This document shows positions 49,808 to 62,260 of a stretch of DNA of 64,000 nucleotides, piece after piece. Position numbers and translations under genes: made by a program. A model generated the notes under the pieces. That model was given only the letters and a program-made list of their open reading frames with translations, made no database searches and was not told where the DNA came from. Position 1 is the stretch's first letter. Every line of letters starts with the position of its first letter. The stretch is from Drosophila pseudoobscura (lineage: Eukaryota; Arthropoda; Insecta; Diptera; Drosophilidae), in contig NC_046679.1 of assembly GCF_009870125.1 (NCBI RefSeq), positions 11,036,001 through 11,100,000 on the forward strand. The letters run 5' to 3'.

Positions 49808-50980
49808 ATGAGTATAAGAAGGGAGTGTGGCAAAGGCCCCCAAATCAATTTTGAAACGTCGGGTGAAACAGGCCTACCGCACAGTCTGAACATGCCGCCA
49901 AACAGCGAAGTGGTCGAATTTGGGCCTAAGGTTTCCGACACCACGGGCGTACTCTACGAAATGGATGCGGAGCCAGAGGGTACCGCCAAGGATTTGAGCA
50001 CTCTGAAGACGACGGACGGACGGAAGCTGGAGCTCGTGTGGATGAACATTGTGCTGTTTATCTATGTGCACACGGCCTCTGTGTACGGGATCTGGCTTCT
50101 GCTCACCGCCATAAAGTGGCAGACGTTCGTGTTTAGCGTGATTTTGTTCCTGTTCTCCACCGTGGGCATCTCGGGGGGTGCACATCGGCTGTGGGCGCAT
50201 CGCACCTTTAAGGCCAACCTGCCGCTGCGTCTGATTTTGCTCTTCTTCAATACGTTGGCCTTCCAGGACGCCGTGTATAACTGGTCGCGCGACCATCGCC
50301 TGCACCACAAATACTCGGAGACGGATGCCGATCCGTACAACTCGAGGCGGGGCTGGTTCTTCTCCCACATGGGCTGGCTGTGCTGCAAAAAGCACCCCAA
50401 CGTGACGGCGAAAGGTAAGTTGATCGATCTCTCCGATCTGCGGCGGGACCCCCTGGTGATGTTCCAGAAGAAGCACTACCTGATCCTGATGCCCATCTGC
50501 TGCTTCATCCTCCCCACGCTGGTGCCCGTGTACTTCTGGGGCGAGTCTCTCAGCGTGGCTTGGCATGTGCCGGCGCTTCTGCGCTGGTGCCTGGTACTCA
50601 ACGGCGTCTGGCTGCTCAATAGCTCTGCCCACTTGTACGGCAAACGCCCCTACGACCAGTCCATCAGCCCCACCAACCAGAGCTTTCTTATCTGGTTGCG
50701 AATGGGCGAGGGCTACCACAACTATCACCACGTCTTCCCCTGGGACTACAAGAGCGCCGAGATGGGACACTTTTCGCAAGACCTCACCACCAACTTCATC
50801 AAGACGTTTGCCCGTCTGGGCTGGGCGTACGATTTAAAGAGCGTCTCCTTGGACATGGTGCAGAAGCGCGTGCTACGAACTGGCGATGGCACCCATCCAA
50901 TCTGGGGCTGGGGCGACAAGGATCATCCGCAGCAGGATATTGATAGCACGATCATTACTCACAAGAAGAAAATTAAGTAA
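49808..50980 (+). CDS. Acyl-CoA delta-9 desaturase, intronless
   Basis: This 390-aa integral ER membrane enzyme would insert a cis double bond into acyl-CoA, using cytochrome b5 electrons, for membrane lipids or cuticular hydrocarbon/pheromone precursors. All ten di-iron ligands of the stearoyl-CoA desaturase family are present: H126 and H131 (HRLWAH), H163, H166 and H167 (HRLHHK), N271 and H275 (NSSAH), H304, H307 and H308 (HNYHH). Hydrophobic segments lie near 77-100, 105-125, 140-155, 224-245 and 255-272. The C-terminus KKIK fits an ER-retrieval dilysine. It resembles Desat1/Desat2 most; I do not name the orthologue. The frame is open throughout with no intron. MPPN at codon 29 (49,892) aligns with the usual Desat1 start, so the first 28 residues may be an extension or untranslated. 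It is flanked by inverted repeat copies and unrelated to the homeobox neighbours. Confidence 0.95.
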   Translation: MSIRRECGKGPQINFETSGETGLPHSLNMPPNSEVVEFGPKVSDTTGVLYEMDAEPEGTAKDLSTLKTTDGRKLELVWMNIVLFIYVHTASVYGIWLLLTAIKWQTFVFSVILFLFSTVGISGGAHRLWAHRTFKANLPLRLILLFFNTLAFQDAVYNWSRDHRLHHKYSETDADPYNSRRGWFFSHMGWLCCKKHPNVTAKGKLIDLSDLRRDPLVMFQKKHYLILMPICCFILPTLVPVYFWGESLSVAWHVPALLRWCLVLNGVWLLNSSAHLYGKRPYDQSISPTNQSFLIWLRMGEGYHNYHHVFPWDYKSAEMGHFSQDLTTNFIKTFARLGWAYDLKSVSLDMVQKRVLRTGDGTHPIWGWGDKDHPQQDIDSTIITHKKKIK

Positions 50981-51135
50981 ACCGAACTATATTTACGATA
51001 TTATGTTATACGATTTACCACATATTTTTATTTGTAATGCCAAAAATCGTAGTGTAAGCAAAAAAGATTAGCCGTGAGGCACGGGACACGGAAATGTGTA
51101 AGCCAATACAATATTCATTCCCTAAAGAACCAGCG

Positions 51136-51141
51136 ATTAAA
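51136..51141 (+). terminator. Candidate desaturase polyadenylation signal
   Basis: ATTAAA, a common variant hexamer, lies about 155 bases past the stop codon and before the downstream repeat copy. Use is inferred. Confidence 0.35.
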
Positions 51142-51364
51142 ATAAGATATAATTATACAATACTCCTAGAGCATTTCTATACCACATTTAGTTACCCATC
51201 TTTCCGGATTCCCATGTCCTTATATCCATATATTATTTATACATAATGTTAGATCTTGGATAGTCCAGAAGCCTTGGCTATCTTTAGAAACAAACAATGT
51301 TTTCCCATTCAGACTTGTTTTATGCCCAATCCCACAGTCATCCGCTCTGGAGGATTACGAGGGG

Positions 51365-51745
51365 CCGCGACTCTACATCTATACAATATATTTAATTAGT
51401 ACGGTTCCACTCCGCCAGAGTGCTTACACTGCACGAGGAAGACTGTGTGGAAGAGAGAGATTTGTTCCAGCTGACTATAATATTAATCAGATCCTATCCA
51501 GATTCATCAATCTGGTAGCTATGTATGGTAATTCTCTAAATGTCTGCATTTATATTTGTCTGTGCATGTGTGAACAGAAAAGAGCGGGTCGCAATTACAC
51601 ATAAAGTATAGGATCATAGGAGTCTGGATAGAAAATTTGGTAGCTCGAGCTCATAAAGTCCAGACTGACATGGCTATATCGTCTCGGCTATTGTGGTCGG
51701 AAACGCCTTCTTCTGGGTGTTAAATACATCCACTATCACCACACC
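51365..51745 (-). mobile_element. Degenerate DINE-1/SGM-like repeat, downstream inverted copy
   Basis: Read on the minus strand this repeats the landmarks of 49,250-49,690 in the same order: GTTTCCGACC (51,695-51,704), AATAGCCGAGACGATATAGCC, TCCAGACTCC (about 51,619-51,628), ACTCTGGCGGAG (51,410-51,421) and GTAGAGTCGCGG (51,365-51,376). The spacing between the last two is the same in both copies. It is inverted relative to the upstream copy, and the desaturase fills the interval between them. Confidence 0.6.
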
Positions 51746-52633
51746 CTTTATAAAAACACTTTAATTGAAATATAATATGTTAAATCTGTAAGAAAACTAT
51801 TTCATTTATAATATTTTACATTTAAATATGAAACACGCGTCAAAAAATTTGAACGATTCCCGCTTCAATGTATATGTAGAATATGTATTTTGTTTTGGGA
51901 GTCCGAATTCCTAGAATCCCATCAGTACATGTTGTTTGCATACGAATACTTGGTGACCTTTTAAATTTAAATAAGATCGAATCGAATCGAATCGATCACC
52001 CCACAAAATTCACGTATGTTCAGTCTCGAGTTGGAGACCAGCAGTTCCCAGTTGAGTTTCCATTGCCATATCCCGTCTGATCCGTGGGCAGCAATTAACT
52101 TTTGCTAGGCCAAGTGCTTCACTTCATCTTCAGTCACGGCACGTTCATAAATCACTTTACTTTCTAATTTCGCCAGGTCGGAGAGGCAGCGCAACAAAAG
52201 ACCCAGTACATGGTAATAAATGTTGAAAATTTCAAGTTCATTAAGTTGTGCTAATAAAAATAAAGTCACTTGACTACACCAAATCGCATTGGACACGCGC
52301 ACTTGTACCGAAATCCGGATTCCATATCCCACCCCTTGTCCCGGGCCATTCGGCGGCAACCCTCTGGGGCGGACGTCAAAACTTACAACTGCGAAAGTTT
52401 AGTTACGCATGCCACAGAGCGGGGCAACTACACGCACCAGCAGCACCACCAACACCACCAACACCCCCCAGCAGGACGCACAACACCAACGCAGGATAAT
52501 GAATGCAGGTGCGAATGGGAAGCGGAAATACGTCACGCTTTTTATGCCCGCACCCGTACCCGGAGGTGGAATCAACTTGGATGACTATGGTGGCTTGATG
52601 ACTATGAAGAATTTTCAATTTCAAGAGGATGAG

Positions 52634-52663
52634 CTGGGGCTGGGGCTGGGGCTGGGGCTGGGA
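52634..52663. repeat. (TGGGGC)n array, strong G-quadruplex motif
   Basis: Four perfect GGGGCT units and a final GGG give five G runs with two-base loops on the plus strand. Confidence 0.9.
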
Positions 52664-53535
52664 CAAGTGCGAGACCAGTTAGGCAATCATGTGCATGTCA
52701 TTTGAGGTGAGGTGTCATAATGTTCATGTGTCCTGGCCCTGGGCCTGCCTCCGGTCCGGGCGTTTTATGATGCCGCCGTTGGCCGCTGGCCTCTGGTCCC
52801 TGCCCAGAAGGGGAGTGGCATTTAATGGACATTTCCAAGTGAATGGACACACATTCATTTCAATTTGTCAATCTCCCAGTCCTCTGCCTCCCTTTCTCTC
52901 TCACTCTGTGTTGTTTTTGGTTGCCTCCAGGGGCGGGTCATGGGTGGGGTCTATGGCAGTGTTTTAATTCCGCTAAATGGCCCCAGCATTGTCATATAAA
53001 ATATGCATGACAGACTTTCTCAATTTCACAATAAACAAACGAAGTACTGTACTTCAATGTAAAGCTCTGTCTTTCTCTCTCTCTCTGTCTCCCTCTCTGT
53101 CTCTGTACTTGCCCATATCTTTCTCTTTCTCTCTCCACATACCCTCGCTGATTGATGTTGTCTTCGATATCAATGTGGATCGATTCAATCGCTGCTGTAG
53201 GTCGCTTTGGGGCATTAATGTTGAATGTTGATCTTGCTGCGCCATAATTTAAGCGAATTATCTATGAAAGAAAATCACCGTTCTTTCTCTCTCTTTTCTG
53301 TTCTTCTTTCTCCGAGTTTTAGGAGTGATGTGTCAGCAAAACTTATGGTATAAGTCTTATTTGTATCGATAATTGCAATTAGAAGGAACGCCAGACGAAA
53401 TCAGGGCCACACCTGGAGTACGATTTGCCCCAGCCGCCTTCTTTGTGGCATAATGTCTCAATATTTCTCAATTATGCGCCACGCATATAATTTGTTGTTG
53501 TTATTCGCGCCACAATCAACGTGCGCATCGATCGC

Positions 53536-53620
53536 GACCACAGCAGCAGCAGCAACAGCAGGAGAAGGAGAAGGAGTAGGAGAAGGAGTAGGAGCCCCAG
53601 CAGCAGCAGCAGCAGCAGCA
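53536..53620. repeat. (AGC)n and (GGAGAA)n compound repeat
   Basis: AGC units, then GGAGAAGGAGTA-type units, then seven AGC units. Frames through it give only Ala, Ser, Gly or Leu homopolymers. Confidence 0.85.
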
Positions 53621-56600
53621 GATGGTCGTCCAGAGAGTCGGGTCCAATCGTACAAATAACTCCATCGTTGACTCCAATCAACTTTCGGGCTGCAGAGTCG
53701 CCATCCACACAGAGCCGCCGCGCCGACCAACTGGGAGGTCTCTGCCTCGGAGCCAAGCGTTTCCATCTTGCAACGGCTGGAGATCGTGCGCCGAATGCAC
53801 CGCTTCACATTATTAGATGCGGATTACCACTTTGGTGCAAAGATCAAATCACTTTGTGGCCGCACAGCACAGCTTTGCTGTAGGTAGACGACCACAAGGT
53901 GGATGCCGCATGCCGTATGCCGCCTGCTGGATGCAGACCACGGGGTGGTCGGGGGAGTGCCGACCTGGTGGCGTCAGCTTGAGGTGGCTCCAATCACGTT
54001 TTAGCTTTGTGCTGTGCTTTTTTTTCGCGCGCTTCTTGCCTTTTACGATTTGTTTGATTTGGCCAAATGAATTGCGCCGTTTCAATTTTGAATTACGATA
54101 CGATGGCGATGGATGGGGACCCGATCATGGCATGATCCAGCTCCAGGTCTCACGCTGGGACCACAATTGCGATTGAAATGTCATTTGTCAAAATAAATTT
54201 AACGGCCTTTCAAGCCACCGCCACCGCCGCCGCCGCAACGCCCTCTCCCACAACCGCACCCCAGACAGAGCCGATCCGATCCGAACCGATCGGTGGTGAT
54301 CTTCTGCCAATGGTTGTGTGGCACAATGGCGTGCGTGTTCAACACGTGTGCTAATCTCATCAAAACAACCGACCAGGTAGGCCAGTCCCAGCCCCAGTCC
54401 CAGTCCGAGCCACTAAATGCAACAAATCAACCTTCAATCAAGACAACCGCATACCAGCACCAGCACCAGCGAGCGTTGTTCGGGGCGTTGTTCGGCGATC
54501 CTTGTGCGGCATCATCAAACTGACATAAATCTTTAATGGAATTCATTCATTATGGGGCCACAAAGAAGCCAAAGAGCTCGGCTCACTTTCGAATTGGCAA
54601 CAATGGACCTGGAGGCCCTCTTCTTGGCCATCTTCCTCTTGTCGTTGCCAATGTTCGTTCTTGTTGTTGTTCTTATGTCCTTGCGGGCATTGTAAATTCT
54701 CTTTTGTATTTGAGGAGTCCCCGGCCCGGGGATTCGGTTGCGTCTAAAGGTTGCAATTATACTGGATGTACGTATTACCGCATGTGGAGCGGCGAAAAGG
54801 AAAAGGAGATCCTGGCCCTTTGTTGCGTTTGGCAGTTATAAAGCGAGGCGCTAAAGGATAACACCTTCTTAACACCTCCAGGCTTATTGTTTGTGTGCTA
54901 CTGCGGTAAATTGAAAGGAAACTGTGCCAAAAAACCATTCAAAAGTCATTGATGGAAAGGATCGAGAGACAACAATGATGAATCGGTAGGATCTGCAGAA
55001 TTCCGATCAGGAAGGATCGATAGAAATGGATTTATTTATTTATGTCTTTATTTTATTTGTAAATCCTTTCGCAATATTCAATTCAATGGAACTTGGGTGG
55101 CGGATTTATAAAACAGCAAAATGATTATTGGATATTAAGCAAGAATATATATAAATGTTGTACACATGGCGGTTGGGGTCACCAAATGTCGCTCAGTAGA
55201 AGTCAGTAGGGGTCACCAAGTTCTTTTTTTCCCGCATGGGAAGAAGACTACTTTGTCCTGATTGGCCAGACACTATCAGCCCCTCTCGAAACTGAAAATG
55301 CCGCATCGGCGGGGGTCAATCCTTTCCCATGTGCATTACTCATTACTATCATCGACTTCCTACCCATCCCATGGCTTGCCACACAGTACGTCGGAAACAC
55401 CCCCAGACGTAATTAAGCCGTTGCCTTCAGTCGCCGATCGGGGAGCGCTGATCTGGCCCAAAGTCGAAGCCTGGCCTGCCCCTCCTCTAATCCTGTGCCT
55501 GTGATGGTTGTTGTGATTTCGAGGCGTGAAATAAATTGATAATTTCGGCTTTATTGGATTCCCCCGGATGGCATACCACAGCGGGGCCGAGCATACATAT
55601 GTCTGGTGCATGTTTCGTTGCGCTGCTGTAGGTCTCCATTTCTCCTCCATCTGTGATCCGTTCTCGGCTCTGCCATCCTACCCATCCCATACGATCCCAA
55701 CGATCTTAGCCCGTTCCGTCCCATCCTTCATCTGCTTGTGGGCAATTAATCTGGGCGAGCGTGCGCTCTCCATGGCGGCGGCAGACCAAGGTGCTGGCAA
55801 GGATTAAATCGATTTTATGTAGCCGCAGCTCGGTCATGATTTTCGTTTGTTCTCAAATTATGAATTCGTGTGGCCTGGGCTGGGGACTTTTGGGCCCAAG
55901 TCGGAAACATCTTTAGCAGAGCGCTTATGAAAATTACAACGCTTCGGGCCCCCGATAGCTCCACAGAACGGTAGCCACCAGCCACCAACCACCAGCACCA
56001 TCCGGCGAGGCAACCAAGAAACCAATCGAAACCCACAGCAGCCGCAACAGTTTAGCGCTTTTTGTTTTCTGCTGTTGGTTTATGGCTCCCAAATGTTGTT
56101 TATTGATGGGCACAACGACTAAGCGGATCTATATGCGCATAAATTGCCTCAACCCAGCCGACTGGAGACTCTTAAAAATCAATAAATTCCCAGTCAAATT
56201 TTGTGTTGGAGAGTGCGTTCCTAAAAACTCACGTTAAAATGTCATAAACAACTTTGTCATAATTTTGGTAATTAAAATTGGCCGCCCGCAAGCGATGTTC
56301 AGTATAGATTGGAACATTTAGAGATGGGTTCGTGAGAAAGTATTATTATATAGGCTGTAGATTGAATATCATTATGCTACAAGCATCCTTGAGGTGCTGC
56401 AGCTAAGATACGAGTAAGTCTTTCGAACAATTTTCCTATGAACTCACGCGCACATCTCTTCTGGGAATGGTTGGATACCTGGATCTGATTTATCTCACCG
56501 CCACGAGGTGTGACTGTGACTTTGTTGTGTGGTTTTATGGGGGCCTCCGCTGGGCTACTTACTTACAGTGGGTCCATGGTCGGGAGTGGTTTATAGGGCC

Positions 56601-58606
56601 TTAATGACGGCTTTTACAGTTAATTGAATTACTTCTGAAAAGTGTATCTTTATGGTCGATTGATGAGTAAGAGAAAAGGCCAGAGGCGAGCTTTCGATTT
56701 AGCATATCTCCCATATTAATATTTATTTATGGCCGAGGGGCAAATGTTTCGCCGAAACAAGCAGCGACTGACTGTTTAGCATCTGTGACGAACGCCGCTC
56801 AAGTCATGCTTAGAGAGGTTCAGCCGCATCGTTTCAGATTAGCACATCCTTCAACTGGTACCAGTTGATCTAAACATATATAATTGCCGATTCTGTGGCT
56901 CTCTAATTAATGCCAATCAAAGACACCACGACAATGATGACGATGATGCCACTGGTGCCGTTTCAGAGGCATGACAGTTGTTGGATCGGATCGGATCGGC
57001 TGGCCCAAATGGTTCCAGCTCAAAGTCCAAGTCGTGGAGACGGAGACGGAGACCGAGACGGAACCACAAGTCAGGAGATTAACTCATTTTGAGCGGTTAG
57101 CAAACAACAGTTGGCCGGGGCAGAGCCGAATAGAAAGCGGCTGCATTAGGAGTACAAACAATTTAAAAACCATTTGGCAAAACAATTTTCTAATGACGCT
57201 CATATGTTGCCCGTGCATTTTCGTTGCGGTTTCTGGCAACGGCAATTTACCCTGGCAGCGGGCAATTAGACCAATGAAATCCTTTATCAAAACAATGGCC
57301 AGGCACACAAAGGGTTCGTTCTTCTCTCATCCCCATCCTCCATACCCATAGCCCTGTATGAAGAAAAGATGGAATGGAAGACTGATAGAAAGGGCGCACT
57401 AATAGATACAATGCCTAATAGATATGTTTTACAATGCCAGAGCGGAGCGGAGCGTGCTCAATGGCCATCAAACTCTGGCACTCAAACAAACAATAAAAAA
57501 TTTATTAAAGAAAGGCAGGGAAAATTACACAACGAACAAATTAAAAAACAGACAAAAACTGAAACACTGCCACACAATGAAGCAGAGGCAAAGAAAGTGG
57601 CATGTCATATGGCCGGCCGGTGGAACACCCAGAAGCAGAAGCCACCAACCCAGGAGCGTTGAAGACAACCCAGAAACCGAGCCCAGAAATTGAAATATCG
57701 CTCGGCAGCGGCCCGGGGGTAATGTATCAATTTGGTTTCGGGCTTGATTGGTGCGCTTAGGGCTCGCTGGCAACGGAATCATTTAGGAAATTGATATGGC
57801 TTTGGTTAAATATAGCCGTTCTTGGTCCCCTGCCACACTGCCCTGCCACGTTGCCATACTGCCACACCGCACGCCAACAACGATTATAAACAAATTTCCG
57901 CTTTTGACGCGCGCTGGCACTCTCTCCGTGCCACAAAAGTATCCGCTGGACGGGGAGGTGCCGTCCAGTGCGGTGATGACCTGAGAAAGTCCAGAAATGG
58001 ACTGCTCAAAAACGAATTTGTGCAATTAACGCCAGCAGCCCAACCGACATGAAATAAGAATTTATATAGAAAAACACTCGTTCCCGGCGCGTGTACAAAT
58101 TATTAATTATACGCCACGTTGGGTCCATGCCAACGCCCTGCCAATAAGAGGCGACCACACAGAAGAAGCTCCATTTGGCGCCCATTTTGTTTGGATGTAA
58201 GTGCTTACTTGGTGTTTCATGTACTCCAATAATCGTAGGGCATATCGGAGGGCTCCCCTAGCAGTAGGAGAGAGCTTTAAGGTTCAACTTTGACTTGCAA
58301 TCATCGCTCAGTCGAGCCCACGCGAAGAGCTCTCATTAATACCATTATTCCCAACAATATTAAGGGCTGATTGCGAGCCTATTATACTATGCTTACACAA
58401 ACGAAAGCTATTTGCGTTTAATTAGATTTTAATATAGGCAGTACTCGTACTCGGCGGGCAAGAGTAATGCTTGTAAACGATCTTTACATAATGAGTTGCC
58501 TATGCGATTACATCATCATTAGAGGTCGAGGAAACTTTGCATACGAGTAATTACTCGGCATATGCCAAGGCATCGTTTAGGAGCTCCCCACAAAGCCCCA
58601 CCACCA

Positions 58607-58625
58607 TGTGTGTGTGTGTGTGTGT
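58607..58625. repeat. (TG)n microsatellite
   Basis: About nine perfect TG units in intergenic DNA. Confidence 0.9.
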
Positions 58626-61600
58626 AACATGAGTCAGACCCACTCCCCCGGAGCTCACAAAGCCACGTGCCGCACCCAGCGGAAATTCAAGAGTCAGCAT
58701 GTGGCATGCCGCAAATTGCAAATTAAAACAAATAAGGCAGCAGCCAGAAACTGAACCAACTTAATGATAGGAGTACGAATCGAGTCGAATGGCATCGAAT
58801 CGATACAAGGCAACCAATCAATATGGCGGATGTCAAGCAATTCAGGGCATATCCCAAAGAGTGAGAGGCGGTTGCGTTGCGCTGCTGGTGGGTCGGTCGC
58901 TTTAAGCCTATTTAAGCCATTTTCCCATTCGAGTGTTAGGCCATCCTCCACCAGCCCTGCCCAAAGGGGTGGCTCCGTGCAGCCTGTGGTCGTTGGATTT
59001 TTCCATTAGTGTCCAGTCAGGCGATTGATGCGATGATGGGACTGCGAGGCGCTACTGACGCCATTACGTACTGCGTTTTGTTGCCGGGGCCGGGGCCGGG
59101 GCCAGAACCTGACTGGCATATAAATAACCAACGAAAGGAAACGAAATATTTTCGGTTTCCGTATTTGGCAAACAACCACAAACACAGATAAAGTTAAACT
59201 CATTTAACGGTGTGCGAAATTGTAAATGTTTATGTTCTCGCTGCTAACGTGTTCAGGGACTTGGATGGTGGCAAGGGATGCTACCAGAAATGGGACACAG
59301 TGGAAATGGTAGGTGTGATGTAACCCTATTAAATGTGGACGAATGTACATTCAACATCTAATATTTTTTGGCAAGATCTGCTATCTTATCCGTATTAGAG
59401 GGGTATGAACCGAATCGAGGTGTTTTTAGCATGGGTTAGTAGTTTCTGTGGCGTCCTCTTGGAGGACCTCTTACAGCGAGGCCAACACCGGGGCGTTTAG
59501 GTATTTTCTCCTTGAGATCTTCCAGGTTTTCCATGACCCCAGGTTCATCACATTTCCTACAGCTGTCTCGATTGGTGGTGCCTAACTTTGTTGCATGTGT
59601 AATAATATTTTGAAAATTCTCTTCCGAATTGGAATAATATGGAACGCTCTATAATGATCTATTTCTTCTTCCAGCAGCTCAAAAAGTATACGTTTAGTCC
59701 CACTGTCCTTGGACCACCACCACGCCTTCGTCTCCCTTCGGCGCCATGTTGGTTCCACTGTTGTTGCCACTCTTATTATTGTCATCGTCATAGTCATTGT
59801 TTTGTTGGTGTTTGTGCTGTTGCTGGTGCGGGGCGCTGTGCTGTGCTGTGCTGTGCTGTTGTTATCCTTACGCTTCACAACACTTAATGCGGATAAATGG
59901 TCTGACAATTACGTTTATGTCAACAATAAAAATTAAATTAAATCGCTTTTCATAGCGACCCCCAATCCCAAACACAACAGAGCCGCACACAGTTTGGCTG
60001 CTGCCCTTCAGTGCCACCCTGGCAGATGTTGCAAATAGATTGAGGTGACGCTGCCACAGACACAAACCAATCAGAACGAGCTGGTGGGCTGCTTGGCTGC
60101 TTGGCTGCTGTGCTGCGGGTGGTGTGAAAGGGGGAGTGTGAGTGGTGGTGGGACGGGCGGAGGGGTGCTGCTGCTGCAGAAGACTATGAAAAATCAGTCG
60201 ACGTGTGAAGAGTGTCATGCCGCCATGCAAACTGTCAAGCGGCATGTCAGGCAAGTGTCAGCGTTTGGCGGGGGCCCGTTCAGGGCGAGGCGCGACTTCA
60301 AAGTGGTCCCGTCCCGGCTCTCGCCTGGGCTCCTGCTGCCGCCTCTGCCCCCCTCCCCGCATCTAGGAGCCGTCCTGCGGCGGGGCCCAACTGCGCGGAG
60401 AACGCACAACATGCGTGACAATTTAATGAGCACTCTCTGGCAGCGCTGCGAGGCAATGTTTTAATCAAAATTGCGCATAATGGATTTTGATTTTATTAAA
60501 TGCGACTTAAATGAGTTGGGACACAGTCGATGTCGCAGGCGGAGTGGGGCAGTGGCATCCGCAGGGAGCCAAGAGCTGGGGGAAGGAGCATGTGGATGTG
60601 GATGTGGATGTGCTTGAGGCAGACTAATTAAGCAGACTGCACACTGCAACGGCCGCGGCGGCCATGCCACATCAGCAACAGCGCCGCCCGTGTTTATGGG
60701 GGTCGGGGGTGTCTTTTACTTGAGGCTGGGCCAGGAGGTGTGCTGGTGTGTGTGTGGCGATTTGCTTGAGATCCACTCGGCGCTAATTGCGTTTATATCC
60801 TTCAGTTAATGGCACTTAATTAACAACTGTGCCGCGGCACTGAGGCGTAGGCAAAACATGCCAGGGAAAATGTGCCAAGGAAAGCGCTACATATTAGCTG
60901 ATTGGAAAAGGAAACCACACGAAATATATATTCAAAGGAAATTTGGTGAGATTTATTGCAGTTTTCAAGAGTTTTATTAAAGATCAAACAAAAATTCACT
61001 TGGCTTTTGGGTACTCAAATAGAAAGGAGTCCAATGAATGACGAATGAATTGTAGATCAATTTGTATCTATTTATTGGAGCATTCAATAACATATAATAA
61101 TCTTGTACACCTAACAGAAACATATATTAAACAGATATACATATGTTGAAAATCTTCTGGGAATATAATATCCCTTTTGGGATGCGTAATTCCTATCACC
61201 ATCCTTCCAATTACCATATCTCGATGTTCTTTATTTATTAAACGTGCCCCGAACGTTGCACTGAATCTTCAATGATACAAATATCTTATTTATGATCCTG
61301 AATTAAGGCAATAAAATCATTTACTTGAAGCTAAAAAGCGTTTACTAGAATCCCATCACACATTATTACCAAGCCAAACACGTTCTCCGCCTCAGCGGTA
61401 TTTTACACCTTGAAGTGTTCTTGAAATACCATCCAAATATATCTGGAATCTTCTAGTCAGCTCCCAGTTTGTGGCAGTGTAATTTGGTGTATACCTACAC
61501 ACATCTGTATCTGTCTCGTTCAGCCTCCATTTCAGCTAATCTTTTCCCATATTTGGTCAACGCTAACCAAAGTGAAATTTATGCCGGTTAAATGCGCCAA

Positions 61601-62229
61601 ACAAAACCACTCAGCATCTCTCGGAGTGCTCCAAAATGACAGTCCAATTAGCAGTGTTAAGCACCACATACATACATACATGTATACTATATAGAGAGAG
61701 AGGGATGGAGGGGTATATCCGTACATGTGTATATCTCATATCCATATCTGGGCCGGATGTCATGAATCGCCCCCAAAGCAGCACATCGGTCAATGCATAT
61801 GTATTTTTGAATATGCATGAATTTTAAGTGCCACCAACGCCAAAAACAGATAGGCAGATCAGATGCGAGATCGGTTCGGATACAGGGCGATTCCCAGGCC
61901 CCCAGCCAAGCAGAAAGCCTGTGGATGTCACGCCCCCGTCTGGGGCTCCGTCAAAGACTCCTCATTGCACGCACCACTGCCGAATTCTTAGGAATTATAC
62001 GAAACGTTAAGTTTTATTAAGCAGACATCAATTATTTTGAATAAAACTCGAATAAATAACCCAACAAAGGCAGGCAGCCCCCTCTTTTCAGCCTTTGTTC
62101 GCTGTATCGCTGGGTGCACTTTTATTCGGGGTACAGTTGGCGCCAACTGTCATTCAGTCGTTGGGTTATGATTTCTAGTTACCTCAAATATTGTTGACGA
62201 ATATTAATGTTAATTGGCAGCTGTCTGTG

Positions 62230-62260
62230 GCTGGAGCTGGAGCTGGAGCTGGAGCTGGAG
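62230..62260. repeat. (CTGGAG)5 array
   Basis: Five perfect hexamer units in non-coding DNA. Confidence 0.9.

Noticed and set aside
49874..50779. 301-codon minus-strand frame
   Set aside because: Antisense shadow of the desaturase.
53453..53659. Small Ala/Gly-rich frame
   Set aside because: It is a translation of the AGC and GGAGAA repeats; both strands are open for the same reason.
54329..54375. Possible short first exon (MACVFNTCANLIKTTDQ, then GTAGGC)
   Set aside because: A plausible ATG and donor, but no promoter, no partner exon and no known similarity; such pairs are common by chance.
60045..60464. 139-codon plus-strand frame in GC-rich DNA
   Set aside because: No domain recognised; the frame is open because of GC and repeat content.
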